From Plasmodium malariae (taxonomy: Eukaryota > Apicomplexa > Aconoidasida > Haemosporida > Plasmodiidae): a stretch of 64,000 nucleotides of DNA. A program made the translations under genes and the position numbers. Positions 14,401-25,427 of this stretch are shown here, piece after piece. The notes beneath the pieces were generated by a model, which worked only from the letters and a program-made list of their open reading frames with translations, did no database searches and was not told the origin of the DNA. The stretch covers positions 2,086,001 to 2,150,000 of the forward strand of contig NC_041784.1 of NCBI RefSeq assembly GCF_900090045.1, in the 5' to 3' direction. Positions within the stretch are counted from its first letter, which is position 1, and every line of letters begins with the position of its first letter.

Positions 14401-15415
14401 AATAAAATAATACAAAAAATACATGCATATATACTTGCATCATATTATCAAATGGGGTAATGTTAAACATTATGATTAAAAATGAAAATTCAATGCTTAT
14501 TTAACTAGTATATATGTAATATATCTTAATCCAATAAAATAAGGGTAATTTTATATCTATACTGTTACAAATTAAACAAATGCACTCATGCTACATAATG
14601 CAAAAATGTATACTTTGTACTCATTTAATTTGTAATATTGAAGAGTTAAAACAATTTATTCTGAGGAATTTTATACTTATTTGGTAATTTGAATTAAGGA
14701 ATGAATTGTTTATATTCTGACTAATAAATTTAAATCTAAAGAAAAATCCTTAATTATATTAGACATCCTAATTATAGAAGTAATATTATGATATATGGGA
14801 ATGAATGTAGTATTAACTAGGAAATATATTTCTAATATAAATACATGATAGTATATATGTTTTAAAATGAAACATTATTTTTATAAATTGCATGAAAAAA
14901 GCAAAAGTACTTTTCTAAAATATAATATTTTTCATATACTGAGAAAATTCAAGAACATGAAGTAATATATAAGAACAAACACTATTTAAACACAAATGCA
15001 ATATATGCATATAAATTTAAAAGTACATTGTGATTTTTTATATATGAATGGAAAATTGCAGTTACAATTATATAACTATTCTATATTTTATTTAATGTGA
15101 ATTTTCGAATGTAAACATTATTCAGTTCTTCTTTTCAGTTATCCAGCTTCATTTTTATTCTGTGTTTCTTTTTTTTTCCAATAAGCATCCTCTTCGTTCA
15201 AGAAAAATATAATATATTCATTTCTCATGGCTGTATAAGGAAAAAGATTAACTAACTTATCTTTATTTTATATGTTTTTTATTATACATATTTGTCTGTT
15301 TCCTAGTGTTCACTTATACATGATGAAATATCTATCCTGGAAATTAAATTGATGAAAAATTTGTCATTCCTCTATGTTAATGTTACTATAATATTTATTA
15401 TTTTTATTCACTAAT
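11476..15415. other. Intergenic, no gene supported
   Basis: Contains the shared 3' flank element at about 11661-11700. A patch near 13430-13680 is less AT-biased and, read on the + strand, gives codons interrupted by several stops without recognisable motifs. The minus-strand frame near 14113-14295 is Phe/Leu/Ile simple sequence and is not taken as a gene. Confidence 0.45.
11661..11700 (+). promoter_or_regulatory. Shared 3' flank element of fam-type genes
   Basis: TTTGAACGTTTAAAATATG block about 190 bp after the fam-m type stop, comparable to the blocks at 37210-37260 and 61619-61670. Confidence 0.28.
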
Positions 15416-16397
15416 CTATTTCATTTTCTTTTCTATAAGCCATACATTCCACTGTTTATTTTCTATCCAATTTATATAAAAGGATATCAACCATTTGTTA
15501 TAGTCGTTCATAACTTCTTTACACCACTGTTTTACCATCGTGTTTACGTCATTTATATATTTTTTTTTAATACGCTTAATTAAAAAGTTCCACAAATACT
15601 CTTCATTCCTTATTCTTTGGTCCCATTCTCTATACGCTGAAACTTTTATATAAATATCTTTATCTAGAAATAATAATTTTTCCAACCAGCGTGTCCAGCG
15701 ATCAACTTCGTATAACCTAAAAGGATGTGAATCCCATTCATTCTTCTTCTTTTCTTTCCAATACATTAACTTGCATGTCATAATTTTATTGTAAGATGAT
15801 ATAATTTCATTGAACCAACTTTCAAAATCTGATGTTATATAATTTAATCCATGTGTTTTGAACCATTCTATCCATTGATTGTCACTCCAATTAGAGCATA
15901 CATCATAAAGATCTGATTTATATTCTTCCTGCATATAGGGATTATAGTGTAACCATTTTTCCTCTAAGTTGTACAAAAAATTATTCCATTTCTCATTTTT
16001 GTTTCCAAACCAAGCATTATTTTTCTTTTTAAAATCCTTTATCATATCTTTTTTTTGTTTTTTAAACCATAATTTCCATTTTTCATTTTTATTTTCTTCT
16101 AATGTTTTAAATTCCAATATCTTTTGCCTTAAATAAAATATTGGCATATCCTCAGGACCATTATAAGACTTACAAAGTGCAGGTTTTGTTTTTCCACTAC
16201 ATATCTAAATAAAATATAAAAAAGAATATATGTTTTTTATATTAACATAATTTTTAAATAGAATAAACTAAAATTTAAATATATTTATTTGAAATATTTT
16301 ATATTACCCCACTAAAGCAACCATTAACACTTTCAGAGGTAGAAGATAATTTAAATATAACAGCGGAAGCTGATACAAAAAAGAGTATTGATTTCAT
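15416..16397 (-). CDS. Tryptophan-rich antigen (two exons)
   Basis: Exon 1 16308-16397 and exon 2 15416-16204, about 292 residues. The 30-residue exon 1 is a signal peptide (MKSILFFVSASAVIF...CFSG). The donor is GTAATA and the acceptor TTTATTTAG, both phase 0. Exon 2 starts ICSGKTKPALCKSYNGPEDM and has about 20 Trp in the last 243 residues, spaced in short helical motifs such as KWKLWFKK, NQWIEWF, RWTRWLEK and NKQWNVWL, with Lys/Glu-rich linkers. This matches the Plasmodium tryptophan-rich antigen family (Pv-fam-a; TryThrA_C domain), secreted or exported proteins some of which bind red cells. The length suits a small member. It lies on the opposite strand from the fam genes and upstream of STP1 copy 1, in a segment with no counterpart in the second duplicated module. 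Function of this member is unknown. Confidence 0.9.
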
Positions 16398-18377
16398 CTT
16401 AAATATTTTATAGTTTTATTTTATATTATTTATTTTTCAATAAAATATATTAAATTACAAAAGCATGAACTCTAAATTAATAAGTATAAAAATAACGCGG
16501 AACATGAGAAAATGGTTTACAAAAAGTATTTAAATTACTATTTAAAAAAAAATAATAAAATAAAAATTTTTCAATGAAAAAAATATGGATCCAAAAAATT
16601 AAGTATTATAATTTTTATAATAAGGTTAAAACAATTCTATAGAGAAACACCTATATTTACTTAAATGTAATTAAATATTTATTTATTTACCTATGTCAAC
16701 TTACAATATTTTAATAATAATTAATTATTTTTTTTTTAAATATTTAATTTTAAAATCTAAATAATAATAAAATATAGGATTATTGTAAAACTTAAACTAA
16801 ACATGTATATGTATATATATATTTATATATAGATATAGATAGAAAGATAAAATTTCAAGATTTATAATAAGTAATTCAATTCGTTACTTTTTAACATATA
16901 AGTATATCATCAATATTATCCATATATGTTTTATTAATAAATAACTTACCTCTTTATTAACATTTTTGTTATCATAATTTTTTTTTTTATGAAAATATTA
17001 TTCTGCGTAATTATGTGAATATAATATATATAATAATTTAGAAATGAAGATAAAAATTAAATTAGAAAAAAATACAAAAAAATAAAAATTACAATATTGA
17101 ATTTACACTTAAATTATGTTTAAACATAATTGACAATTATACAGAGAATAATAATAAGGAATTAAAAAAAAACTTTTCAACATTTAAAATGGATTATATT
17201 TTCCTTAAGTTTTTTTACACTTTTTTTCAAAAATTTACTTACATTATTTTAGGAGTTTTTTTAATTGTGTTTTTTATTTTTCTAATTGTTCTATTATTTT
17301 CTGAATTTATTTTATGTAGTATATATATTTTTCTTAGTTTTTTATTTTTATTCTCTTTTTACTTTATATCTTAATTTTTTAAACTTTGTTAATTATTGTT
17401 TCATTTTTTTATTTTATTTTTTGCTTCATATTTTATATTTTTTGTCCAATTTTTATTTATTAATAAACGAAGTTCTCTAAAATACATTCTAATGCTTGCC
17501 ATTATTTTTGACACAATTTGTTTAATTAAAAGAAACATTATTTACATATTTTTATTATTTAATTTTTTTATTGATTGAATATTTCTGATATTAAAACATA
17601 AGAATAAATATAATGAAATATCCTAAGAAAAAATTATTATATATCTCTTTGTTTGGTATGAATTTTAATAATTCTAAAGAAAACGGAATAACAGTTTGCT
17701 TGTATAATTTTTTACTATTATACGTTAATAACAAGAATATTATTTGTTATATTAATAAAATTTTATAATAAAAATATTTTTTATTTATTAATATATTTTA
17801 AGAATTGTCATATTAAAAAATTTTAATTAATATTTTTAGAATAATTTTAAAAAATATTATAAAAAAAAATTTTTCTAATAGGAAGTAAAATATTATAAAA
17901 AATGTGGGTACCAAACTTTTTATGGTTGTTGAAATATGCACAAGAAGGTAAAAAGGGTTTTATATTTTAAAAGGAAAAATTAACTTATTAAATGTGAAAG
18001 AGAGTATTTAGTTAAAATTTAATTAATATTATGTTTTAGTGAGAACAGAAAATGATAATATCATAAAATATATTTATATAACGTAGCATAGCATGGCAAA
18101 TGAATAATAATATTGAAAAATGGATTTGATATATCATTTCCATGATTTACTGTAAAGTTGTTATTTTTAATAATATTTTATAAATCATTAATAATAATTA
18201 TTTTACATATTAGCAATTTATAATTAATACAATAAATAATACAATCCTTTACAAATATTATTATATAACACTTCCTAATTGAGAATGGCTCCCAGAGTTG
18301 TAGTAAAATATAAAGCAAAATGATTTATGCTATCTTTTTCCTATTTTCCTATGAATGGAAAAATATTCTTTTTATCA

Positions 18378-18408
<31 letters not shown>

Positions 18409-19289
18409 AATGTGTTTCGTTTATAATGCCATATATATTATGGATAAAATGAATTTCGTCATTAAGAAATAAAATTTTTAAATATAATTTTTTAATTTGG
18501 AGAAAAAATAAATAATTTAAAAGAACACAAATATATCTAATATATAAATGTTTAAAGATATACAATAAATGAACACTATTAATATGCAAATATCAATTAA
18601 CTCATAACAGATTAAGATGTTTTCATTAAGTACATAGCATACATTTTTCTATAATGTAACTTATAATATAAATTTCCCGTAAATTATCATTATGTTTTCA
18701 TAAGGAGTTTTTTTACTTTTTTTTTTTTTTTTAAGAACAAAATCTTTATATAAATTAAAACATGAAACGGTCGAACTATGGGAATGTAAAAAAGATACAA
18801 ATAAATATATTTCTAAATGTGAAAATAACTAAATATTATGAAGTAATAGGATAAAATAGAATTATAAAAATTTTTGTAATAATACTGTGTTAATTCAAGA
18901 ATAGTGTTACAATTTATTTATTTTTTTTTGTTTCCTTATTCTAAATTATAATTTTTTCCAAGTTTAACTTTTTCGGAAAATATTAATATTAACTGCTTTT
19001 TTGTATAGGTATATTAATATCTTAGTACTTTTATTGAAACAAGTATTAATATATTGTTTTAATGGATAATATTACAGAAATAAAAAATGTATATATAATT
19101 GTAATATATTTGAAGTGCTTCAATTTCAAACCTCATATTTAATGAATTTTTTTTTCTTTTTATTACTTATTACTTTATATTCATTTTCTTTATTATCTAG
19201 AGACATTAAAAAATTTAAATAAAATTTTTCATTAATAGCCTTTTTTCTTAAATATCATCTAAATATATTATGGAAGTATACCTATGAAT
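16398..19289. other. Intergenic, T-rich tracts
   Basis: 5' flank of the tryptophan-rich antigen and 3' flank of STP1 copy 1. The overlapping + strand open frames at 17189-17580 are almost pure Phe/Leu/Ile/Tyr from T-rich DNA and are rejected. An (AT)n tract lies at about 18379-18406. The part near 18900-19289 resembles 44400-44840 downstream of STP1 copy 3. Confidence 0.5.
18379..18406. repeat. AT dinucleotide microsatellite
   Basis: Uninterrupted alternating A and T of about 26-28 bases. Confidence 0.8.
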
Positions 19290-21875
19290 TTATAGAAAGT
19301 GTTTTTCTTCTATTTCATCTGATTTGTCTACTGTTATATCACTAACTATAGAATTTGCATGTAAGTCATCTTCTCTTATCCAATCTTCTATCTCATTTCT
19401 GAAACTATCTTTCCGTATATGAGCATCAAATTCCTCATTTCTTTTCTTTTCTATATCATTTTTATTATATTCAATTATATTTTCTGTAATTTCTTGCTTT
19501 TTACTTGAATATCCTTCTCCTTTCCATTCATTTATGGATCTATCCAAATATGATTCCCTATTTTCAAGGTTTACCTCCTTTTTATATTCTTCTAATACTG
19601 TTATAAGCACGAGAATACAAAACTTTGTTAATAATTTTTTTTTTATATATTTACATAATTCTTTATAATTTTCTTTGTGCTTCAATTCTTCTACATTTAA
19701 TAGTGATACATAATTTTTAGTATCTTCATTTACATATTCATCTGAGATATTCTGCAACTCCTCTGCTAATCCATTATTCCAGTACTGATCAAGATGTTGT
19801 TGTATAATCATACCCTTTTTTGATATCCACTGTCTCCATATATCTTTTTCTCTTTCTAAATATGAAACTTTTTGATTTTCATTTGGAGATTTCTTTTTTA
19901 TTTCTTCCATTTCTTGTATGTAAGATACTTCTCTTTTCCATTCATCCTTCAAATTATTAAACCAATAGTCTTTTTTCAGATTTTGAGAAAGATTTCTATG
20001 TCTTTGTATCCATTTATTCCATAGAATATTTTGTTTTTTAATATCACTGATACATTTAATATTTTCTATTATTAGATCATCATCAATTAAATTAGGAAAG
20101 GTTATATTATCTTCTTTTGTGAACTCATCTATGCATATTTCTAAAAATTCGTCTTGGATGTTTTCCCATTCTTTATTTCTGAATTCTTCGAGTACTTCCA
20201 TATGTACTTCTACTATGATTTTGGATCTGTCTCTTTTTCGCTTTGATAAATTTACATTTTTTGTAAGTTCATTTATTTTTATTTTTTTTATAATTTCTTC
20301 ATCATCATATATTGTGTGTTCTAAAGGATCATCCATAAAAATTGTACTCTTCTTGTTAGAAAATGAAGGTACAAGCAATCTCAGAAATTTCACATGTCTT
20401 CTTCTTATCTTTTTTTTTTTTTTAAACATTCCAGTTAAAGCAAACTATAGTATAAGAAAAACATTTTTATAAAATAAGCTATTAAAATAAATAAAAGATT
20501 TTCATATTTTTAAACTTTTATTATTATATTACTTTAATAAAAAGAGAAAATATAATAATAATTACCAAACTTATTAAAATAGATGATGTATATTTATCAC
20601 TTGGATTTAATGTCGTACCTGTAATTGTATTTTATACATATATATGTATATATTATTTAGTATAGTTATTTAAAATGTAGAAATATAAGTAAAATTAGTG
20701 ATACCTGGAGTATGGGGTATTTGAGGAGGACTATGTGCTAAGGTATATGTCGATGCACTATGAGTTGGCTGTGTATTCTTAGGATCAGGAGATAATTGTA
20801 TGTCTTGAACAGTTGGAGAGAGTAATTCATTAGTAACTTCTGATGCTGCATGTACATCTTCAGAAATTTTAGTTTTTTCTAATGATGCATCTGTTAAAGA
20901 TTGTGAATTCTCAGTTTCTTTAGTTGAATGCTGAATTTCTGAAGCTTCACTTTTAATAAGTTTTGATGGAGATTGTGATGGAATTTGTAGTTCAAGTTCA
21001 GTTTGTGCTTCTGGTGCAGTGGGCACATCTATATTTTGATTTTGAGGTTTGGGAATATTTTGATCTGTACCTTCAGTTCCACTTTGTAATCTTTTATTTT
21101 CAAGTAATCCTACAGTAGTTTCTGCTGAATTCGAGGTTGTACATTCAGAAAGTTCTTTAAATGTTTCTTGATTCATTATATCACATGTCGATTCTTTAGT
21201 TAGTTTTTTGGTCTTTTTTGCTGGTTCCACTTTGTAACATCTTTCGAAGAGGTTTTTCTTTTCTTCAAATTGCTTCTGCATCTCTTTAATCCATGCATTA
21301 TATGTTTTGCATTTGTCTAAACATGTATTTTCACATTTACCTGAGTTTTTTTTTTTTATTGTTTCTATTACATTCAAATCTATACTTCTTTTTTTACAGA
21401 AATCCTCTTCTTTATATTTTAATTCTAAAAGTTCTTTATGTTCTTTTTTTAAAATCATAGGGCATCCACCATAATTAGTTATATCCTTAAAGTAATGGTG
21501 TAGTTGAAACTTTAATAATGATTCCCACATATGTTGGCTTGTATGCCGAGGAGGAGACATATTCTTAATTAGAAAATCAGCTAATTGTTTGCATTCTTCT
21601 CTAAATAAATTTTCGTTATTTGCCGTTTTTAAGAATTTAGTTCTATTTTGTACGTAAGTTCTAATAGTCCTAAATGGTTCTGTGAGGGTTAGCGAAAATC
21701 CTGCCGTTCCAGAAATAGTGAAATGCTGAATTTAAAAGAATTATTAAAAATTACGTAAGTATTAAGTTTTATGTTCATTGCACTGTAACATATTTTATCA
21801 TAAATAAATAATTTATGTATGAATTTAATAGTTTAAAAAAAAAATGAATATTACCTTAGGTATACAATTTTCCAT
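19290..21875 (-). CDS. STP1: STP1-type surface protein, copy 1 (four exons)
   Basis: Exons 21855-21875, 20705-21725, 20533-20618 and 19290-20444; about 760 residues. Exon 1 is MENCIPK; there is no signal peptide. Exon 2 has an N-terminal Cys-containing region (EECKQLADFL, GGCPMILKKEHKELLELKY, a KC..YNAWI motif), then a Ser/Thr/Pro/Glu-rich stretch with KTKI, SPSKL and SPTVQ-type low complexity. Exon 3 (86 nt) encodes the single membrane segment (SILISLVIIIIFSLFIK). Exon 4 is cytoplasmic: F-A-L-T-G-M-F-K-K-K-K-K, RHVKFLRLLVPSFS, EVHMEVLEEFRN, and Trp-centred blocks (LWNKWIQRH, DIWRQWISKKG). This is the STP1 (subtelomeric transmembrane protein) layout; the tail is related to the tryptophan-rich tails of SURFIN-type proteins. 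Splice phases agree throughout (0, 1, 0). Intact as modelled. Role unknown; a variant surface protein is inferred. Confidence 0.87.
20410..20423 (-). repeat. 14-A run inside the STP1 copy 1 coding sequence
   Basis: Fourteen A on the coding strand encode four Lys plus the start of a fifth codon just after the membrane exon. Copies 2 and 3 carry runs of exactly the same length at the same codons. Confidence 0.85.
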
Positions 21876-24423
21876 AATGACCCTATATCGATGCTCTAGT
21901 TCGTTGAAAATGAAAATCTTAAAGAAAATTAATCGTGTACATTTTGTATCAGTATCGTATTTTAAAAATTAAGATGTATTAAAAGGAATTACATATTTAT
22001 GAGCTACGTAGTAATTTATATCAGAAATATAAAGTAAATAAATTTATTATTATTTATTCTGTAAGAGTTTTATCTTATTTTAACTTAAGTAAATATAAAA
22101 CAATTGAAGATATATCCTAAATATGTTTTGAAATTAAATGGTGGTTAAGTATATATTAGTATATAAAATTTATATAACCTTCATTAAAGGAATCACAATA
22201 ACTTACAAAAAAAAAATTACATATAAATTAAATGAAAAATAAATTAAAATTTATTATATAAAAGTATTACTAATCAATTTATTGCTTTTTTTTTGGATCT
22301 TTTTTTTTGTTTTTAACGCAAAAAACCGTATATAAATGCTGTTGTATTAAGGTAAACAATTCTTTTTGTTCAAGTTTTTTTGGAAAATAAATAATCTATA
22401 AACCAGATAATTATTAACACTTATAGTATGTTTGTTATTATGTTACATTTATCATTTTTCCCACATTGCGCACTACATTGTAATTATATTGTTAACAGTT
22501 TTTTATTTTTAATACCTTATATATAGAAATGGGAAATAATAATATATAAATTATACTATATTGTTTCTGTTTTTGAGAATGATAAATAACATTATAATGC
22601 ACATAATCCATTTAATAATATATGCAAATAATCTACCAAAAATTTAATAAGTTATGCTATACATTATGCTACAAAATAATTTTAAATAGTATACATTATC
22701 ATACATATACATATATACGTATGTTGTGTATTTGTCTATAACCACTTTTGAATAAAATTGATTTCATTTGAACTAAATGTTAATTAATAAAGAATAAGTT
22801 AAGGTATATTATTTATTGAATAAAATGTTGACTGCTTATGAAATATATGAAAAATTATTAGAATATACTTGTGAGAATGTTATTCGTACTGCATGTCTAA
22901 AAAAACGTAAAATGAATTATAACTATGTAATGAAAAATAATAATACTAAATTTTACGTAAATGCAATAATATATTAAATTAAATAATACAACATTATTGA
23001 AGTTTCATAACTGTTTTTTTGTACTTATTCATATATATATTCTAATAAATACATCATAGAAAAAAATTTTTAATTTTATTTCTATTTTTTTTTTTTTTTC
23101 TGCATTTGTTATGAATATGAAAAAATCGTTTTAAGACTATTATTAAGTATTCATTTATGATCTAGAATAACAAAATTAAGTATTAGCTTATAGTATATTT
23201 TTAAATATTAATCAATAAATGAAATCACAGAACTCTTTAAAAATATTACTTGCATTATAATATATTATTTGTTAATGTAAATATATTATTACTTATTTTA
23301 AAATTTCTTTTGAAACAAGCATATAAAAGATAATGAATAAGCAAGAAATTAAAATAATATATATATTAGTAAATTTTAGTAAATAATTATTTGAATTAGT
23401 GGTTGATGTAATATAATTATGTTTAACCAATCTGTTATATTAAAGAATTATTGGTTTTTACTTATTTGTAATTTTTGAATTTATTTTTACTCAATTTTTT
23501 TTTTTTTTTTCTGTTCTTTATATTTTAATCCCTTACATTCCATCTCATTTTTTTTTTAAATATTTTTATTTATTACATTGTACATGGGAATATATGTGAA
23601 AATAATTCATCATTTTTTAAGATAATATATGTTTAAAATATCTCATTTGAATGTATAAGATATGCGCAAAATATAGTACATAATATATATGTAATAGTGC
23701 TTGATTAGGTAGCAAAATAAAAGAAAATATAATTTTCTGAAATATGTGAAGGTATATTGGAAGAACATTATTATAATTGTTATCAAGTGTATATAAAACA
23801 ATTTATTTCCTCTATTTTTTTTTTTTTATTGTTTTATATATGTATGAAAAATCTTACTGTTTTGATGTATCCTTTACTATTATATTTTAAATATCTTATA
23901 AAATTTATTGAATAACATTACAGTTTATACATAACATATAATTTATGTAAATGAAAAAAATAGTAAATATTATTATGAATTATTTGATATTTGTCTATAT
24001 TACGATGATTATTTTATTAATTTATTTAAATAGTATATTTTAATGTTAAAATAGATATATTAAATAAGTGGAATTTTCATATAAAATGGACTAACGATAT
24101 TCCATTATGTATATATATATATATATATAAATAATATTTTATTAAGAATACTTTTAACGGAAAAAATATGCAAAAATATTTGTATTCATTATGTATTAAA
24201 AACAAATTTCTAATAAATATAAAAAAATTATATGCCCAATATTAATTATAATCACGTAAATACATTATACTATTGTTCACTTAAATATTATTCTTCCAAA
24301 TGAATAATTAAAAAATAATAAAAAAAAAAAATTTACAATAATTAACAATATTATATTATTATCTTTTTAATATATATATAATTTTTTACGACAGCATTTA
24401 TGGAAGCGCTCATTTGGTTTTTA
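21876..24423. other. 5' flank of STP1 copy 1
   Basis: Non-coding sequence with patchy similarity to 47423-49130 upstream of STP1 copy 3. Examples are the blocks at 22101-22134 and a T-rich stretch ending in CATTC...TTTTTTAAATAT at about 23440-23570, which matches 48970-49110. A 50-codon open frame at 22825-22977 is noted but not called. Confidence 0.5.
22101..22134 (-). promoter_or_regulatory. Shared 5' element of STP1 genes
   Basis: CAATTGAAGATATATCCTAA and following bases (+ strand), 226 bp from the STP1 copy 1 start. Related blocks lie 234 bp upstream of copy 3 and 229 bp upstream of copy 2. A promoter role is inferred. Confidence 0.35.
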
Positions 24424-24584
24424 TTAATTTTTAGAACAACTAGGCTCTCTAACTATCTTACATATAGCTGATGTTTAGAATGAAATAAATAATAATGCAT
24501 TTTTATATATTCATAATAATACAAATGTAACTTACAAAGCAGAATAAAAATAAACGTTGTATATAATGAAATTCCCTTAAACAT
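24424..24584 (-). other. Possible small spliced secreted peptide or gene remnant
   Basis: Minus strand: an ATG at 24584 opens a hydrophobic signal-like exon (MFKGISLYTTFIFILL) ending at a consensus GTAAGT donor (exon 24536-24584). Accepting at a CAG (exon 24424-24467, phase 1 kept) gives ICKIVREPSCSKN and a stop, about 30 residues in total. The donor and signal-like core are suggestive, but the intron would be only 68 nt, there is no known family, and the peptide is tiny. It may be the surviving first exon of a lost gene. Confidence 0.22.
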
Positions 24585-25130
24585 TTACATTTAAAGAGGA
24601 TTTTTCTATTTTAGTAAAAATCCTTGTTCCTAAATATTTTTTTGGGACTGTTTCAATAAAACAAAATATATATATTTGAATAACTTATTTATGTTTTTTC
24701 TATATTAAGGAATACTATAAAAATTATTTATTATCTTTGTAAAATATTATATTTTCTCCTTATTGAGTATATATTATATAAGGAAAATACATTCTTATAT
24801 GTACGTCTGCATAAAGTTCAGAAACCTTTCACATTAAGTCTTTTTTATATTTGCTAAATTATACATACATAAAAAATAAAATATATATAAAATAATATTA
24901 ACAATTTTTAAAGTATTATTTATATATTTATGCTAGCTATATATTAGAATATATACAAAAAATAAAATGTTCGATTTTTATGGAATATAATGTTTTATAT
25001 ATGGAGTTCCAAATATAACTTGAAGATATCTATTTTTATACTTTTCTAAAAAGAAGATTACTATAAAATTCTTTTTTCATTATACATTTTAACATAAATT
25101 ATATGTATTACTGATTCTAAAAAGTTTACT
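24585..25130. other. Intergenic, nothing recognised
   Basis: AT-rich non-coding sequence before relic B1. Confidence 0.5.
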
Positions 25131-25427
25131 ATGAAACAATTTAACATGTACAATCATCGCATCTATGCTGAAAAATATTATTAATTATATAATAGTAATA
25201 TAAATAGATATGCTGAGCAAAATAGAAATAATTCATGTAATCAATTGCAAAAATTTTTAAATGAATATGGAACTCGTAAAAAGTATATATCTAACTTTAA
25301 AAGTGTAGAATAATTAAAATATGTTAATGAACTACATGAAGTTGCTGAATCTCATTCATTTTTAGTTTCAGTAAAATACTTATTATAGAGATTATTGTCA
25401 TATAAACAACCTTATGCTACTAGGTGT
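25131..25427 (+). pseudogene. Relic B1: decayed coding remnant of an unnamed family
   Basis: One frame from ATG 25131 to TAA 25425-25427 reads as protein-like sequence of balanced composition, broken by three internal stops (TAA, TAA, TAG). Parts are CNQLQKFLNEYGTRKKYI, a V-E-stop-LKYVNELHEV segment, and HSFLVSVKYLL. It aligns with the minus-strand remnant at 51092-51358 (LLKYLNELHES, SYTVPVKLIF), and the DNA similarity continues some 150 bp beyond (TGTTTCCTTTTGT; TTAAAAACG). A later segment near 25771-25860 in another frame (FPITHNFVNIKKELNKLNEI) may be more of the same gene. I do not recognise the family. The repeated Cys and the position before a membrane segment allow a PIR-type origin, but that is a guess. 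Confidence 0.4.

Noticed and set aside
17189..17578. Three overlapping open frames rich in Phe, Leu and Ile
   Set aside because: They arise from a T-rich tract; open frames in several phases at once argue against coding.
20119..20472. Plus-strand Ser/Phe-rich frame over STP1 copy 1
   Set aside because: Antisense shadow of the Lys/Glu-rich exon 4.
22825..22977. 50-residue open frame with balanced composition (MLTAYEIYEKLLEYT...)
   Set aside because: Short, no splice partners, no counterpart found upstream of STP1 copy 3; chance or an old remnant.
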